Shown: positions 44,840-52,417 of the stretch, in pieces
How positions within the stretch are numbered: the stretch's first letter is position 1
Layout of the letters: every line of letters begins with the position of its first letter
Assembly: GCF_000829445.1 (NCBI RefSeq)
Contig: NZ_JXRQ01000017.1
Location: 62,001 to 126,000, forward strand
DNA: 64,000 nt
Reading direction: 5' to 3'
Source: Jeotgalibacillus alimentarius
GTDB taxonomy: Bacteria; Bacillota; Bacilli; Bacillales; Jeotgalibacillaceae
The notes under the pieces: model-generated
Database searches by the model: none
Seen by the model: only the letters and a program-made list of their open reading frames with translations
What the model was told of the DNA's origin: nothing
Position numbers and translations under genes: made by a program

Positions 44840-45181
44840 TTAAAGAACTGCCTGTCTTCCGCGTTCACCGCTTCTGATTCTGATAATCTCTTCAATAGGT
44901 GAAATGAATATCTTGCCATCTCCAACCTCACCGGTACCACAGGCTTCGATAATTGCGTCTACGATTTCTTCTGTCCGGTGTTCTTCAGTTACCATTTCGA
45001 CTTTAATCCGTGATACAAGAGGAAGTTCATAAGATGTTCCTCTGAAAGCGCCTTTCTTGCCTTTTTGATTTCCGCATCCGGCAGCTTCAAAAACTGTCAA
45101 ACCGTTAATGCCAAGATCAACCAGCTTTTCCCGTAAAGTCTGAAATACTTCAGGACGGACGATCGCTTCGATTTTTTTCAT
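44840..45181 (-). CDS. glnK: PII nitrogen-regulatory protein GlnK (NrgB-like)
   Basis: Trimeric PII signal protein of 113 residues. The T-loop spans 'KGKKGAFRGTSYELPL'; Tyr51, the residue uridylylated in enteric PII, is present, while position 46 is Phe. Bacillales lack the uridylyl-transferase, so control is probably by ATP/ADP and 2-oxoglutarate alone. The C-terminal 'IRSGERGRQAV' contacts nucleotide. ATG 45181 follows AAGGAGG. It is the first gene of the glnK-amt operon. Confidence 0.93.
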   Translation of the reverse strand: MKKIEAIVRPEVFQTLREKLVDLGINGLTVFEAAGCGNQKGKKGAFRGTSYELPLVSRIKVEMVTEEHRTEEIVDAIIEACGTGEVGDGKIFISPIEEIIRIRSGERGRQAVL

Positions 45182-45202
45182 ATTTATCCTCCTTGTTTCT
45201 GA

Positions 45203-45219
45203 TGTCATATCACCTGACA
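45203..45219 (-). promoter_or_regulatory. GlnR/TnrA box 1 of glnK-amt
   Basis: TGTCATATCACCTGACA matches TGTNA-N7-TNACA at every fixed position. It sits just after the likely -10 element on the minus strand, where a bound repressor would stop initiation. Confidence 0.7.
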
Positions 45220-45222
45220 TGA

Positions 45223-45228
45223 ATTATA
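45223..45228 (-). promoter_or_regulatory. -10 element of glnK-amt promoter
   Basis: TATAAT on the minus strand between the two GlnR/TnrA boxes; the -35 position (45246-45251, CTTTCA) is weak. Confidence 0.5.
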
Positions 45229-45245
45229 TGTTAGGAAATATAACA
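45229..45245 (-). promoter_or_regulatory. GlnR/TnrA box 2 of glnK-amt
   Basis: TGTTAGGAAATATAACA is a second full match to TGTNA-N7-TNACA, filling the 17-bp spacer upstream of the TATAAT. Centre-to-centre distance to box 1 is 26 bp. Confidence 0.72.
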
Positions 45246-45321
45246 TGAAAGTTGTTATGTTTATAATAATATTCAGAATATTAGTTAATTGCAAGTGTTT
45301 TTTTAGAAAAAACGTTTTTAA

Positions 45322-45338
45322 TGTTAGGTTTTATGACG
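45322..45338 (-). promoter_or_regulatory. Degenerate GlnR/TnrA box 3
   Basis: TGTTAGGTTTTATGACG differs from TGTNA-N7-TNACA only in the last base. It lies about 93 bp upstream of box 2. Confidence 0.4.
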
Positions 45339-45340
45339 TG

Positions 45341-45368
45341 AAAAAAGCCCTCACATGAGTGAGAGCTT
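45341..45368 (-). terminator. Terminator of the MATE pump gene
   Basis: On the minus strand AAGCTCTCAC, loop TCAT, GTGAGGGCTT then TTTT, 14 bp after the stop codon. Confidence 0.8.
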
Positions 45369-45381
45369 GAATGAAAACGTT

Positions 45382-46722
45382 TTACGGCTGAGCAAACTTT
45401 TTTTCAATCCATCCTTTAGAACGCCATCTCCGGAGCATCAGAATTCCTCTGAGCCATTCATCCAGTATAAAGGCGATCCATATACCGATGAGCCCAAGTC
45501 CAAATACAATTCCCAGCAGGTAAGCAAACAAAACGGCTACGCCCCACATCGATAAGATCCCGATATAAACAGGAAATTTCACATCTCCGGCGGCACGTAG
45601 AGAATTGATCACAACAAGGTTAAAGCTTCTGCCGGGCTCGAGGATAATTGTGAGATAAATCAGGATGGAGCCAAGAAATAAAATATCCTCATTTGCAGTA
45701 AAGATACCAAGCAGTGTTTCAGAGAAAATAGAGAACAGCAGAGCCATCCCAAATGAAATCATAATGGCAATTCGTAAACTCTTAATCCCTCTTTTATAAG
45801 CCTCTTCATATTTTCCTGCACCTACCATATGTCCGATCAGGATCTGAGTACCCTGGCCGATTGAGATCGCAAATAAAAAGATAAACATCATGATATTCAA
45901 TGTGTATACCCTTGTCGTTATTGCCTCTGTACCGAGTGATGCAATAAAAGCTGTGATGACCAGCTGAGAAGCATTGTATGATAACTGTTCTCCGGCAGAA
46001 GGGATGCCGATTTTCAGCAGATTCTTCAAATGGGAGGCGGGCAGTCTGAATAAAGAGATAAAAGGCAGTCCGCCATCAATGCGTTTAATCAAAAGAATAA
46101 ATAAAACAATTAATCCTATGAATCTGCTGATGACAGTGGAATAGGCAACGCCTTCAACGCCTAGTACAGGGAACCCGAATGCACCAAAGATCACAATATA
46201 ATTCCCTGCCACGTTAATGATGTTCATGCCGAGCGTGACGTACATGGCGTCTTTCGTGAAGCTGTAACTTCTGAGCACGGCGCCAAGTGTCATAATAACT
46301 GCCTGTATAAAAGATAATCCTCCGACAACTTGCAGATATACCGTCGCCTCTGGCAATAATTCAGGAGGCAGATCCATCAGTAATAGAATGTTGTCGTCAA
46401 AAATGAATAGCAGTACACTGAGGATCAGACTGAAGACGAGGTTGGCAGCAATTGAAACAACCGCAATTTCAGCGGCGCTTTTATTTTTTTCTGCGCCGAG
46501 ATACTGAGCAACGAGAATAGAAGTACCAGTTGCAACAAATCCGAACATCACGATAATCAATGCGAGAATCTGATTGGAAATACCAACTGCTGCAACACTG
46601 TCATCAGAATACTGGCTGAGCATTAACGTATCAGCATTACCCATGAGCATATGGAGAGAAATTTCTATAAAAATGGGCCATGTCAAAGCGAACAGAGTTA
46701 ATTTCTTTTTGGAGCTTTTCAC
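45382..46722 (-). CDS. MATE family multidrug efflux transporter
   Basis: About 446 residues with 12 membrane helices in two similar halves. 'FALTWPIFIEISLHMLMGNADTLMLSQYS' (in part) near the N-terminus and 'MFGFVATGTSILVAQYLGA' are typical MATE features. Such pumps exchange cationic drugs or metabolites for Na+ or H+. GTG at 46722 has AAGGAAGG at 7 nt and is preferred to the TTG at 46740. It stands alone between two terminators. Confidence 0.9.
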   Translation of the reverse strand: MKSSKKKLTLFALTWPIFIEISLHMLMGNADTLMLSQYSDDSVAAVGISNQILALIIVMFGFVATGTSILVAQYLGAEKNKSAAEIAVVSIAANLVFSLILSVLLFIFDDNILLLMDLPPELLPEATVYLQVVGGLSFIQAVIMTLGAVLRSYSFTKDAMYVTLGMNIINVAGNYIVIFGAFGFPVLGVEGVAYSTVISRFIGLIVLFILLIKRIDGGLPFISLFRLPASHLKNLLKIGIPSAGEQLSYNASQLVITAFIASLGTEAITTRVYTLNIMMFIFLFAISIGQGTQILIGHMVGAGKYEEAYKRGIKSLRIAIMISFGMALLFSIFSETLLGIFTANEDILFLGSILIYLTIILEPGRSFNLVVINSLRAAGDVKFPVYIGILSMWGVAVLFAYLLGIVFGLGLIGIWIAFILDEWLRGILMLRRWRSKGWIEKKFAQP

Positions 46723-46762
46723 TGCAAAACCTTCCTTCAAACCGGTATTTCACATAATAAAT

Positions 46763-46786
46763 GACTGAGGCGGCTGGGCCTCAGTC
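46763..46786 (-). terminator. Hairpin after the cytosolic GH13 gene
   Basis: GACTGAGG, 8-nt loop, CCTCAGTC: a perfect 8-bp stem just after the stop codon, followed on the minus strand by ATTTATT. Confidence 0.6.
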
Positions 46787-46793
46787 TGAGTAG

Positions 46794-48542
46794 TTAACCA
46801 ATTTTAATCATTTTTATTTCTTGTGGTCGTAATTTAATTTTTCCCTTTTTCCATTTATGCGCTTCTTCAGTCATTAAGTCAATGGTTTTCCGTTTATTTA
46901 ATGAATAAGGTATTTTGACAGTGTCTTTTTTATGAGACAGGTTGATCAGAATCAACACTGCTGAATTCTCATTCTCTCTTTTTAATATCAGCGTTTGGTC
47001 ACTCAAATCATAAAATGACAGATCGCCTTCATTTGCAAGAAGAGGCTCATCTTTTCGCAGCTTGATCAGCTTTTTTGTGAAAGATAATAATTCCTGATTC
47101 TGTTTTGATTCATCCCATTCCATACATTTTCTGCAGCCCGGGTCTTGTCCTCCGGTTAAGCCGATCTCGTCTCCATAATAAATACATGGAGTACCATAGT
47201 AAGTTAATAGCAGTGTAAAGACCTGCTTAACTCTTACAAGGTCATGACCGCACTCTGTCAGAATTCTCGGTGTGTCATGACTGCCGACAAGATTGAAAGC
47301 TGCTTGATTGACAGGTGAAGGATACATGAATTGCACTTTAGTCATATTTTCAATAAATGTTTTAATGTTAATATCGCGTTTTGCGATTAGCTGGAGTGCG
47401 TTGTTAGTGAATGGGTAGTTCATGACTGCATCGAACTGATCACCCTGCAGCCACGGAATGGAGTCGTGCCAGACTTCACCAAGAATATACAGGTCCGGAT
47501 TAATATTCTTCACTTCCTGTCTGAACTCCCGCCAGAAAGCCTGATCCACTTCATTTGCCACATCAAGACGCCAGCCGTCAATTTCAAATTCTCTTGCCCA
47601 GTAGCGTGCAGCTTCAAGTAGATAATTTTTTACCTCAGGATGTTCTGTATTCAGCTTAGGCATCATATAAGTAAAAGCAAAAGTATCATAATTCGGTTCG
47701 GGTTTTGTCTGAACAGGAAAGTCCCAAATATGAAACCAGTCTTTATATCTTGAGTTTTCACCCTTTTCAAGTACATCCTGGAATGGAGGGAAGAAGAAGC
47801 CGCTGTGATTAAATACAGCATCAAGCATCACTTTAATGCCGCGTTTTTTACATTCAGAAATCAGTTCCTTTAAGGTTTCTTTATTTCCGAAATACTGATC
47901 GATCTCAAAGTAATCGATCGTATCATATTTGTGGTTAGATGAAGCTTCGAATAACGGAGTAAAGTAAATGCCGTTAATCCCGAGGTCTTCAAGGTAGTCA
48001 AGGTGATCGATGACTCCCTGCAGGTCGCCTCCGAAAAAAGAGTCTCTTTTAGGATCTTCACTGCCCCATGGAATAGTGGCAGGAGGATTAACCGAAGGGT
48101 CGCCGTTAGCGAATCGCTCCGGAAAGATCTGATACCACACTGTGTTATGTACCCATTCAGGTGACTGAAACAGGTCTGCCTGGTTCATATAAGGCATACA
48201 GAAATATTCTCCAATGTCTTTCGGTGGAGCAGGATGAAAGTTCTTTTCCCCGTAAAAGACACTTTTCTTCTTATTAGATAGAACAAAACCGTATCTCAGA
48301 CGATGGTATGGAGGGGAGATATTGATTTCCCAGTAGTCATGAAGCTCATCTGTACCGGCAGCCTTCATGTCAAGCTGGCTGAAGTTCCACTGGTCATTCG
48401 TCCAGTCGTAGGGGTCACCGTGTACAAGTGTTACCTGGTGAATATCATTTTTTGCAGTTTTTAATCGGATTTGCATCTCATCTGAATTGATTGAATAGGC
48501 CATCGAGCGGTCGGCGCGATGGTAAACAGCAGCTTTATTCAT
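46794..48542 (-). CDS. GH13 cyclomaltodextrinase / maltogenic amylase type
   Basis: Cytosolic alpha-glucan hydrolase of 582 residues with the N-terminal beta-domain of GH13_20 enzymes (about residues 1-125). The catalytic triad is visible: nucleophile Asp in 'GWRLDVANEVD' (near 325), Glu in 'ILGEVWH' (near 355) and Asp in 'VGSHDTPR' (near 423). It should split imported maltodextrins or cyclodextrins, like B. subtilis BbmA. There is no signal peptide. ATG 48542 follows AGGAGG at 11 nt. It is divergent from the importer genes. Confidence 0.9.
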   Translation of the reverse strand: MNKAAVYHRADRSMAYSINSDEMQIRLKTAKNDIHQVTLVHGDPYDWTNDQWNFSQLDMKAAGTDELHDYWEINISPPYHRLRYGFVLSNKKKSVFYGEKNFHPAPPKDIGEYFCMPYMNQADLFQSPEWVHNTVWYQIFPERFANGDPSVNPPATIPWGSEDPKRDSFFGGDLQGVIDHLDYLEDLGINGIYFTPLFEASSNHKYDTIDYFEIDQYFGNKETLKELISECKKRGIKVMLDAVFNHSGFFFPPFQDVLEKGENSRYKDWFHIWDFPVQTKPEPNYDTFAFTYMMPKLNTEHPEVKNYLLEAARYWAREFEIDGWRLDVANEVDQAFWREFRQEVKNINPDLYILGEVWHDSIPWLQGDQFDAVMNYPFTNNALQLIAKRDINIKTFIENMTKVQFMYPSPVNQAAFNLVGSHDTPRILTECGHDLVRVKQVFTLLLTYYGTPCIYYGDEIGLTGGQDPGCRKCMEWDESKQNQELLSFTKKLIKLRKDEPLLANEGDLSFYDLSDQTLILKRENENSAVLILINLSHKKDTVKIPYSLNKRKTIDLMTEEAHKWKKGKIKLRPQEIKMIKIG

Positions 48543-48662
48543 CTGGATTGGAGCCTCCTGTAGTGTGGAATTGATTACAACATTATGCCAAAGGAATATG
48601 CTTGTCAATCTGAGGCTTCCGAAATATTTTCGTCACATTTTGCAAAAACTTCGAAAAAAGTA

Positions 48663-48690
48663 TTGTAATCTTTTAAATTCTGATTATAAT
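48663..48690 (+). promoter_or_regulatory. Promoter of the maltodextrin operon
   Basis: TTGTAA (48663-48668), 16-bp spacer, TATAAT (48685-48690). A palindromic operator starts 10 bp after the -10. Confidence 0.65.
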
Positions 48691-48700
48691 AAAAGTAGGT

Positions 48701-48718
48701 TGTGCAATCGTTTCCACA
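48701..48718 (+). promoter_or_regulatory. LacI-type operator 1 (MalR/CcpA)
   Basis: TGTGCAATCGTTTCCACA is an 18-bp palindrome with central CG, as LacI-family regulators prefer. It covers the predicted start of transcription. Its core also fits the loose cre rule TGNAANCGNTNNCA, so CcpA binding is possible. Confidence 0.68.
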
Positions 48719-48757
48719 GAATAATGTAAGCGTTTAAGTTTTTATTTTTTTGCATGT

Positions 48758-48775
48758 TGTGCAAACGGTTGTACA
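48758..48775 (+). promoter_or_regulatory. LacI-type operator 2 (MalR)
   Basis: TGTGCAAACGGTTGTACA shares TGTGCAA-CG-TT with operator 1 and lies 57 bp downstream, in the leader before the ribosome site. A weaker cre-like TGTAAGCGTTTAAG lies between them at 48725-48738. Confidence 0.62.
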
Positions 48776-48806
48776 GACAAATGAAAAACACCTTTAGGAG
48801 GGGTCA

Positions 48807-50087
48807 ATGTTGAAAAAGTATCTATCGTTTTTTGCAATGGTACTACTATTAATTGGAGTCCTTGCAGCTTGTGCACCGGATCGTGAAGAGTCTGGCGGTT
48901 CTACTGATGACAGCGGGGGCGGAGATTCAGAAGAAACAACTGGAGATCAGCCAGAAACACTTAGTGTATGGGTAAATGATAATGAAGATCAAAAAGTAGT
49001 ACTTGATACACTTTTTGAAAAGTACACTGAAGAAACTGGAATCGAAATTGATGTAACACCAATGAACATGTTAGATCAAATTGAAGCTCTTAACCTTGAT
49101 GGTCCTGCAGGTAACGGTCCTGACTTGTTCTTCCAGCCGCATGACCGTATTGGTAATATCGTCCTTCAGGGACTTGCAGCACCAATTAATCTTGGTGAAG
49201 CAGAAGGTACTTACTCAGAAACAGCAATTGATGCTGTAACGTATGATGGTGAAATTTACGGAGCTCCACTTGTTGTTGAAACTTATGGAACTTTCTACAA
49301 TAAAGATCTAGTTGAAGAAGCACCTGCAACAATGGATGAGTTAATGGCGATTGCTGAAGAGCAGACTGATGCTTCAGCAGATCAGTATGGTTTCCTGATG
49401 GAAGCTGCTAACTTCTACTTCTCTTACCCATTCTTCGGTGCAAATGGCGCTTATGTATTTGCAAATGAAAATGGCGCTTATGACGTTGAAGATATCGGTC
49501 TTAACAATGAAGGCGCTGTAGCTGGTGGAGAACTGATCCAGTCATGGTACGAAAATGGTTATATCCCTGTTGAAATCAACCCTGATATCATGAACGGTCT
49601 ATTCACAGACGGTAAAGTCGGCGTTGCTATCACAGGTCCTTGGAATATTCCTGCATATGAAGAAGCACTTGGTGACAGCCTTGGAACTGCAATTCTTCCA
49701 ACAGTTGACGGAACAAATGCAACATCATTTGTAGGTGTTAAATCTTGGATGGTTTCTGATTTCTCTGAAAATAAGGATGCAGCAACTGATCTTGCGCTAT
49801 TCCTTACAAATGAAGAAAATTCTACAGCATACTTTGAAGGTGCCGGCGAGCTTCCAGCTAACCAGGCAGCACTTGAAAGTGAAGCAGTTACATCTAACGA
49901 ACTGATTGCTCCATTCGCTGAGCAGATTCAATACGGAACACCAATGCCATCTGCTCCTGAAATGCAACAGGTTTGGGATCCAATCAACAATGCACTTCTA
50001 TTCATCGCTCAAGGTGAAGAAGTACAACCTGTACTTGATGAAGCAGTACAGCAAATCAAAGACAATATTGCAGCAGCACAGCAATAA
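48807..50087 (+). CDS. mdxE: Maltodextrin-binding lipoprotein (MdxE-like)
   Basis: Extracellular solute-binding protein of 426 residues. The lipobox 'VLAAC' places the lipidated Cys at residue 22, followed by a Gly/Ser/Asp/Glu-rich linker to about 50. Family stretches 'GPDLFFQPHDRIGN', 'YGAPLVVETYGTFYNKDL' and 'VAITGPWNIPAY' are typical of maltose/maltodextrin receptors. It feeds the two permeases downstream. ATG follows AGGAGGGG. A strong hairpin between it and the first permease may raise its level. Confidence 0.9.
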   Translation: MLKKYLSFFAMVLLLIGVLAACAPDREESGGSTDDSGGGDSEETTGDQPETLSVWVNDNEDQKVVLDTLFEKYTEETGIEIDVTPMNMLDQIEALNLDGPAGNGPDLFFQPHDRIGNIVLQGLAAPINLGEAEGTYSETAIDAVTYDGEIYGAPLVVETYGTFYNKDLVEEAPATMDELMAIAEEQTDASADQYGFLMEAANFYFSYPFFGANGAYVFANENGAYDVEDIGLNNEGAVAGGELIQSWYENGYIPVEINPDIMNGLFTDGKVGVAITGPWNIPAYEEALGDSLGTAILPTVDGTNATSFVGVKSWMVSDFSENKDAATDLALFLTNEENSTAYFEGAGELPANQAALESEAVTSNELIAPFAEQIQYGTPMPSAPEMQQVWDPINNALLFIAQGEEVQPVLDEAVQQIKDNIAAAQQ

Positions 50088-50101
50088 TATTCATGACGAT
50101 G

Positions 50102-50132
50102 GTGGATAGAAGGATTCCCTCCTTCTATCCAC
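50102..50132 (+). other. Hairpin between binding-protein and permease genes
   Basis: GTGGATAGAAGG, 7-nt loop, CCTTCTATCCAC: perfect 12-bp stem without a T-run, followed by a second small inverted repeat (AGAGAGAA-TT-TCTCTCT). It could end part of the transcripts or protect the mdxE message. Confidence 0.6.
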
Positions 50133-50184
50133 TCACTTTATAGAGAGAATTTCTCTCTGCAATGCTCATTCGGGAGGCGATGAC

Positions 50185-51495
50185 ATGTCAACTGCTAATC
50201 CAACAGCTAAAAAGAACCACAACCCCAAATTAGCTGTCATTTTATCTATACTTCTTGCAGGTTTAGGTCAGTTGTACAACCGCAGATATGTTAAGGGTGC
50301 TTTATTCATTATCCTTGAAGTTTCCTTCATCCTGACGCTTGGACAGTTTATTAACTATGGTATCTGGGGCATTATGACACTGGGTACACTTGCAGGTACA
50401 GACCATTCAGTATTTCTATTAATCTATGGCTTTGTTTCATTAATTCTTATTGCTTTCGCCATCACTCTTTACATAGCGAATGTGAAAGATGCTAAAAGAG
50501 ATGCGATCCGTCTAAGAGATGGAGAAAAGACACCAACCTTCAGGCAGGCAGCAAAAAATGTGTGGGACACTGGATTCCCATATTTCTTTGTCACACCAGG
50601 ACTTGTCATGCTTGTATTTATCGTTGTATTACCACTTTTATTCACAGTGGCACTTGCGTTTACAGATTACACGCAGTATAACCAGCCGCCGAGAAATCTT
50701 CTGAGCTGGATCGGTTTTGAAAACTTCGGACGTCTGTTCTTTGGCAGCGGAACCGGAGACAGTAATATCTGGCAGGACACATTTATCAGCGTATTTACCT
50801 GGACAGTTGTGTGGACAGTAGTCGCAACAACGCTTCAGATTGCACTTGGATTATTCCTTGCACTGCTTGTTAACGATCCACGTATTAAATTTAAGCGTTT
50901 AATCCGGACAATTCTAATTTTACCATGGGCAGTACCGGCTTTCGTTACGATCCTCGTTTTCGCAGCAATGTTTAATGATCGTTTCGGAGCAATAAATACG
51001 GACGTTCTTGCAATGTTTGACCTGGCGATTCCGTGGTTACAGGATCCATTCTGGACACGCATTGCGTTAATTATGATACAGACATGGCTTGGATTCCCAT
51101 TCGTCTTCGCTTTATTCACCGGGATTTTACAGAGTATTTCTAAAGACTGGTATGAAGCAGCAGATGTTGACGGGGCAAGCCGTATGCAGAAATTCAAAAG
51201 TATCACACTTCCTCACGTACTGTATGCAACAGCACCGCTTTTGATTATGCAGTATGCAGGAAACTTTAATAACTTTAATATCATTTACCTGTTTAATGAA
51301 GGTGGTCCGCCTGTCCGCGGTCAGAATGCGGGCGGTACAGACATCCTGATCTCATGGGTATTTGACCTGACGTTTGAATTGAACCAGTATAGTATGGCAG
51401 CTGCCATTACGTTGATCCTGGGGTTAATTGTTACCGGTTTTGCCTTCTTCCAGTTCAGAAGAACAAGATCCTTTAAAGAGGAGGGGAATATTTAA
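50185..51495 (+). CDS. mdxF: Maltodextrin ABC permease (MdxF-like)
   Basis: Permease of 436 residues. The first 110 residues form an extra membrane module with 'GLGQLYNRRYVKGALFIILE' resembling a TM2-type start, as in Bacillus MdxF; the transport core follows with the EAA loop 'EAADVDGASRMQKFKSITLP' that docks the ATPase. No ATPase gene lies in this cluster; a shared MsmX-type ATPase elsewhere is likely. It ends one base into the next ATG. Confidence 0.9.
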   Translation: MSTANPTAKKNHNPKLAVILSILLAGLGQLYNRRYVKGALFIILEVSFILTLGQFINYGIWGIMTLGTLAGTDHSVFLLIYGFVSLILIAFAITLYIANVKDAKRDAIRLRDGEKTPTFRQAAKNVWDTGFPYFFVTPGLVMLVFIVVLPLLFTVALAFTDYTQYNQPPRNLLSWIGFENFGRLFFGSGTGDSNIWQDTFISVFTWTVVWTVVATTLQIALGLFLALLVNDPRIKFKRLIRTILILPWAVPAFVTILVFAAMFNDRFGAINTDVLAMFDLAIPWLQDPFWTRIALIMIQTWLGFPFVFALFTGILQSISKDWYEAADVDGASRMQKFKSITLPHVLYATAPLLIMQYAGNFNNFNIIYLFNEGGPPVRGQNAGGTDILISWVFDLTFELNQYSMAAAITLILGLIVTGFAFFQFRRTRSFKEEGNI

Positions 51496-52337
51496 TGAGC
51501 AAGAAAATGAAATCGAACGTAGAAGTAGCACTGATTTATTTATTCCTGGCCTTTATGGCGGTTGTCATAGGCTATCCTCTTTTATGGACGGTTGGCATGT
51601 CACTGAATCCGGGAACAAGTCTCTATTCAGCTCAGCTGATCCCTGATAACTGGTCACTCGTACATTATAAATGGCTGTTCACAGATCCAAGCAGTGATTA
51701 TCTGCTCTGGTATAAAAACAGTGTATTCGTTGCGATTGCGAATGCTTTCTTCTCAGTCGTACTGACATCATTTGTAGCGTATGCTTTCTCACGCTATAAG
51801 TTCACCGGCCGTAAATATGGTCTGTATGCATTCTTACTGCTTCAGATGTTCCCAGTTATTATGGGAATGGTCGCAATTTATGTCATGCTGAACATGGTGG
51901 GTCTGCTTGATTCACTAGTTGGACTTACTTTGATCTATATTGGAGGTCAAATCCCATTCAATGCATGGCTTGTGAAAGGATATTTTGATACAATACCTAA
52001 GGAGCTTGATGAAGCTGCAAGAATTGATGGTGCCGGACACTTAGGCGTATTTTTCAAAATTATGCTGCCGCTAGCAAAGCCGATTCTCGGTGTTGTAGCC
52101 TTATTTAATTTCATGGCACCATTTGTTGACTTCCTGCTGCCGCGTATTATTCTCAGAAACCCTGACAACTTTACGCTCGCACTTGGATTGTTTAACTTTA
52201 TCAGTAATCAGTTCGACAATAACTTTACGCGATTTGCTGCGGGATCTATTTTGATCGCTGTACCGATTGCGCTTGTCTATCTGTTATCACAGCGTTACCT
52301 GATCTCAGGACTTACTGCCGGTGGTACAAAAGGTTAA
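51495..52337 (+). CDS. mdxG: Maltodextrin ABC permease (MdxG-like)
   Basis: Second permease, 280 residues with six helices and the EAA loop 'ELDEAARIDGAGHLGVFFKI' in the second half. It forms the membrane channel with the preceding permease. The TAATG overlap indicates coupled translation, and GAGGAGGGG is its ribosome site. Confidence 0.92.
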   Translation: MSKKMKSNVEVALIYLFLAFMAVVIGYPLLWTVGMSLNPGTSLYSAQLIPDNWSLVHYKWLFTDPSSDYLLWYKNSVFVAIANAFFSVVLTSFVAYAFSRYKFTGRKYGLYAFLLLQMFPVIMGMVAIYVMLNMVGLLDSLVGLTLIYIGGQIPFNAWLVKGYFDTIPKELDEAARIDGAGHLGVFFKIMLPLAKPILGVVALFNFMAPFVDFLLPRIILRNPDNFTLALGLFNFISNQFDNNFTRFAAGSILIAVPIALVYLLSQRYLISGLTAGGTKG

Positions 52338-52417
52338 TCGCTGATACTGATTGATTCTTACAGACACATAGCTTACGTAACTTCGGAAAATTTTCCGTTA
52401 AAGGAGGAGGGGCAGAG

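Noticed and set aside
45370-45383. cre-like TGAAAACGTTTTAC at the end of the MATE gene
   Set aside because: The last two positions fail the consensus and it is at the 3' end of a gene, away from any promoter.
52384-52397. CGGAAAATTTTCCG palindrome before the amylase gene as an operator or terminator
   Set aside because: Perfect 14-bp palindrome but no loop, T-run or known regulator consensus; it may be chance in an AT-rich leader.
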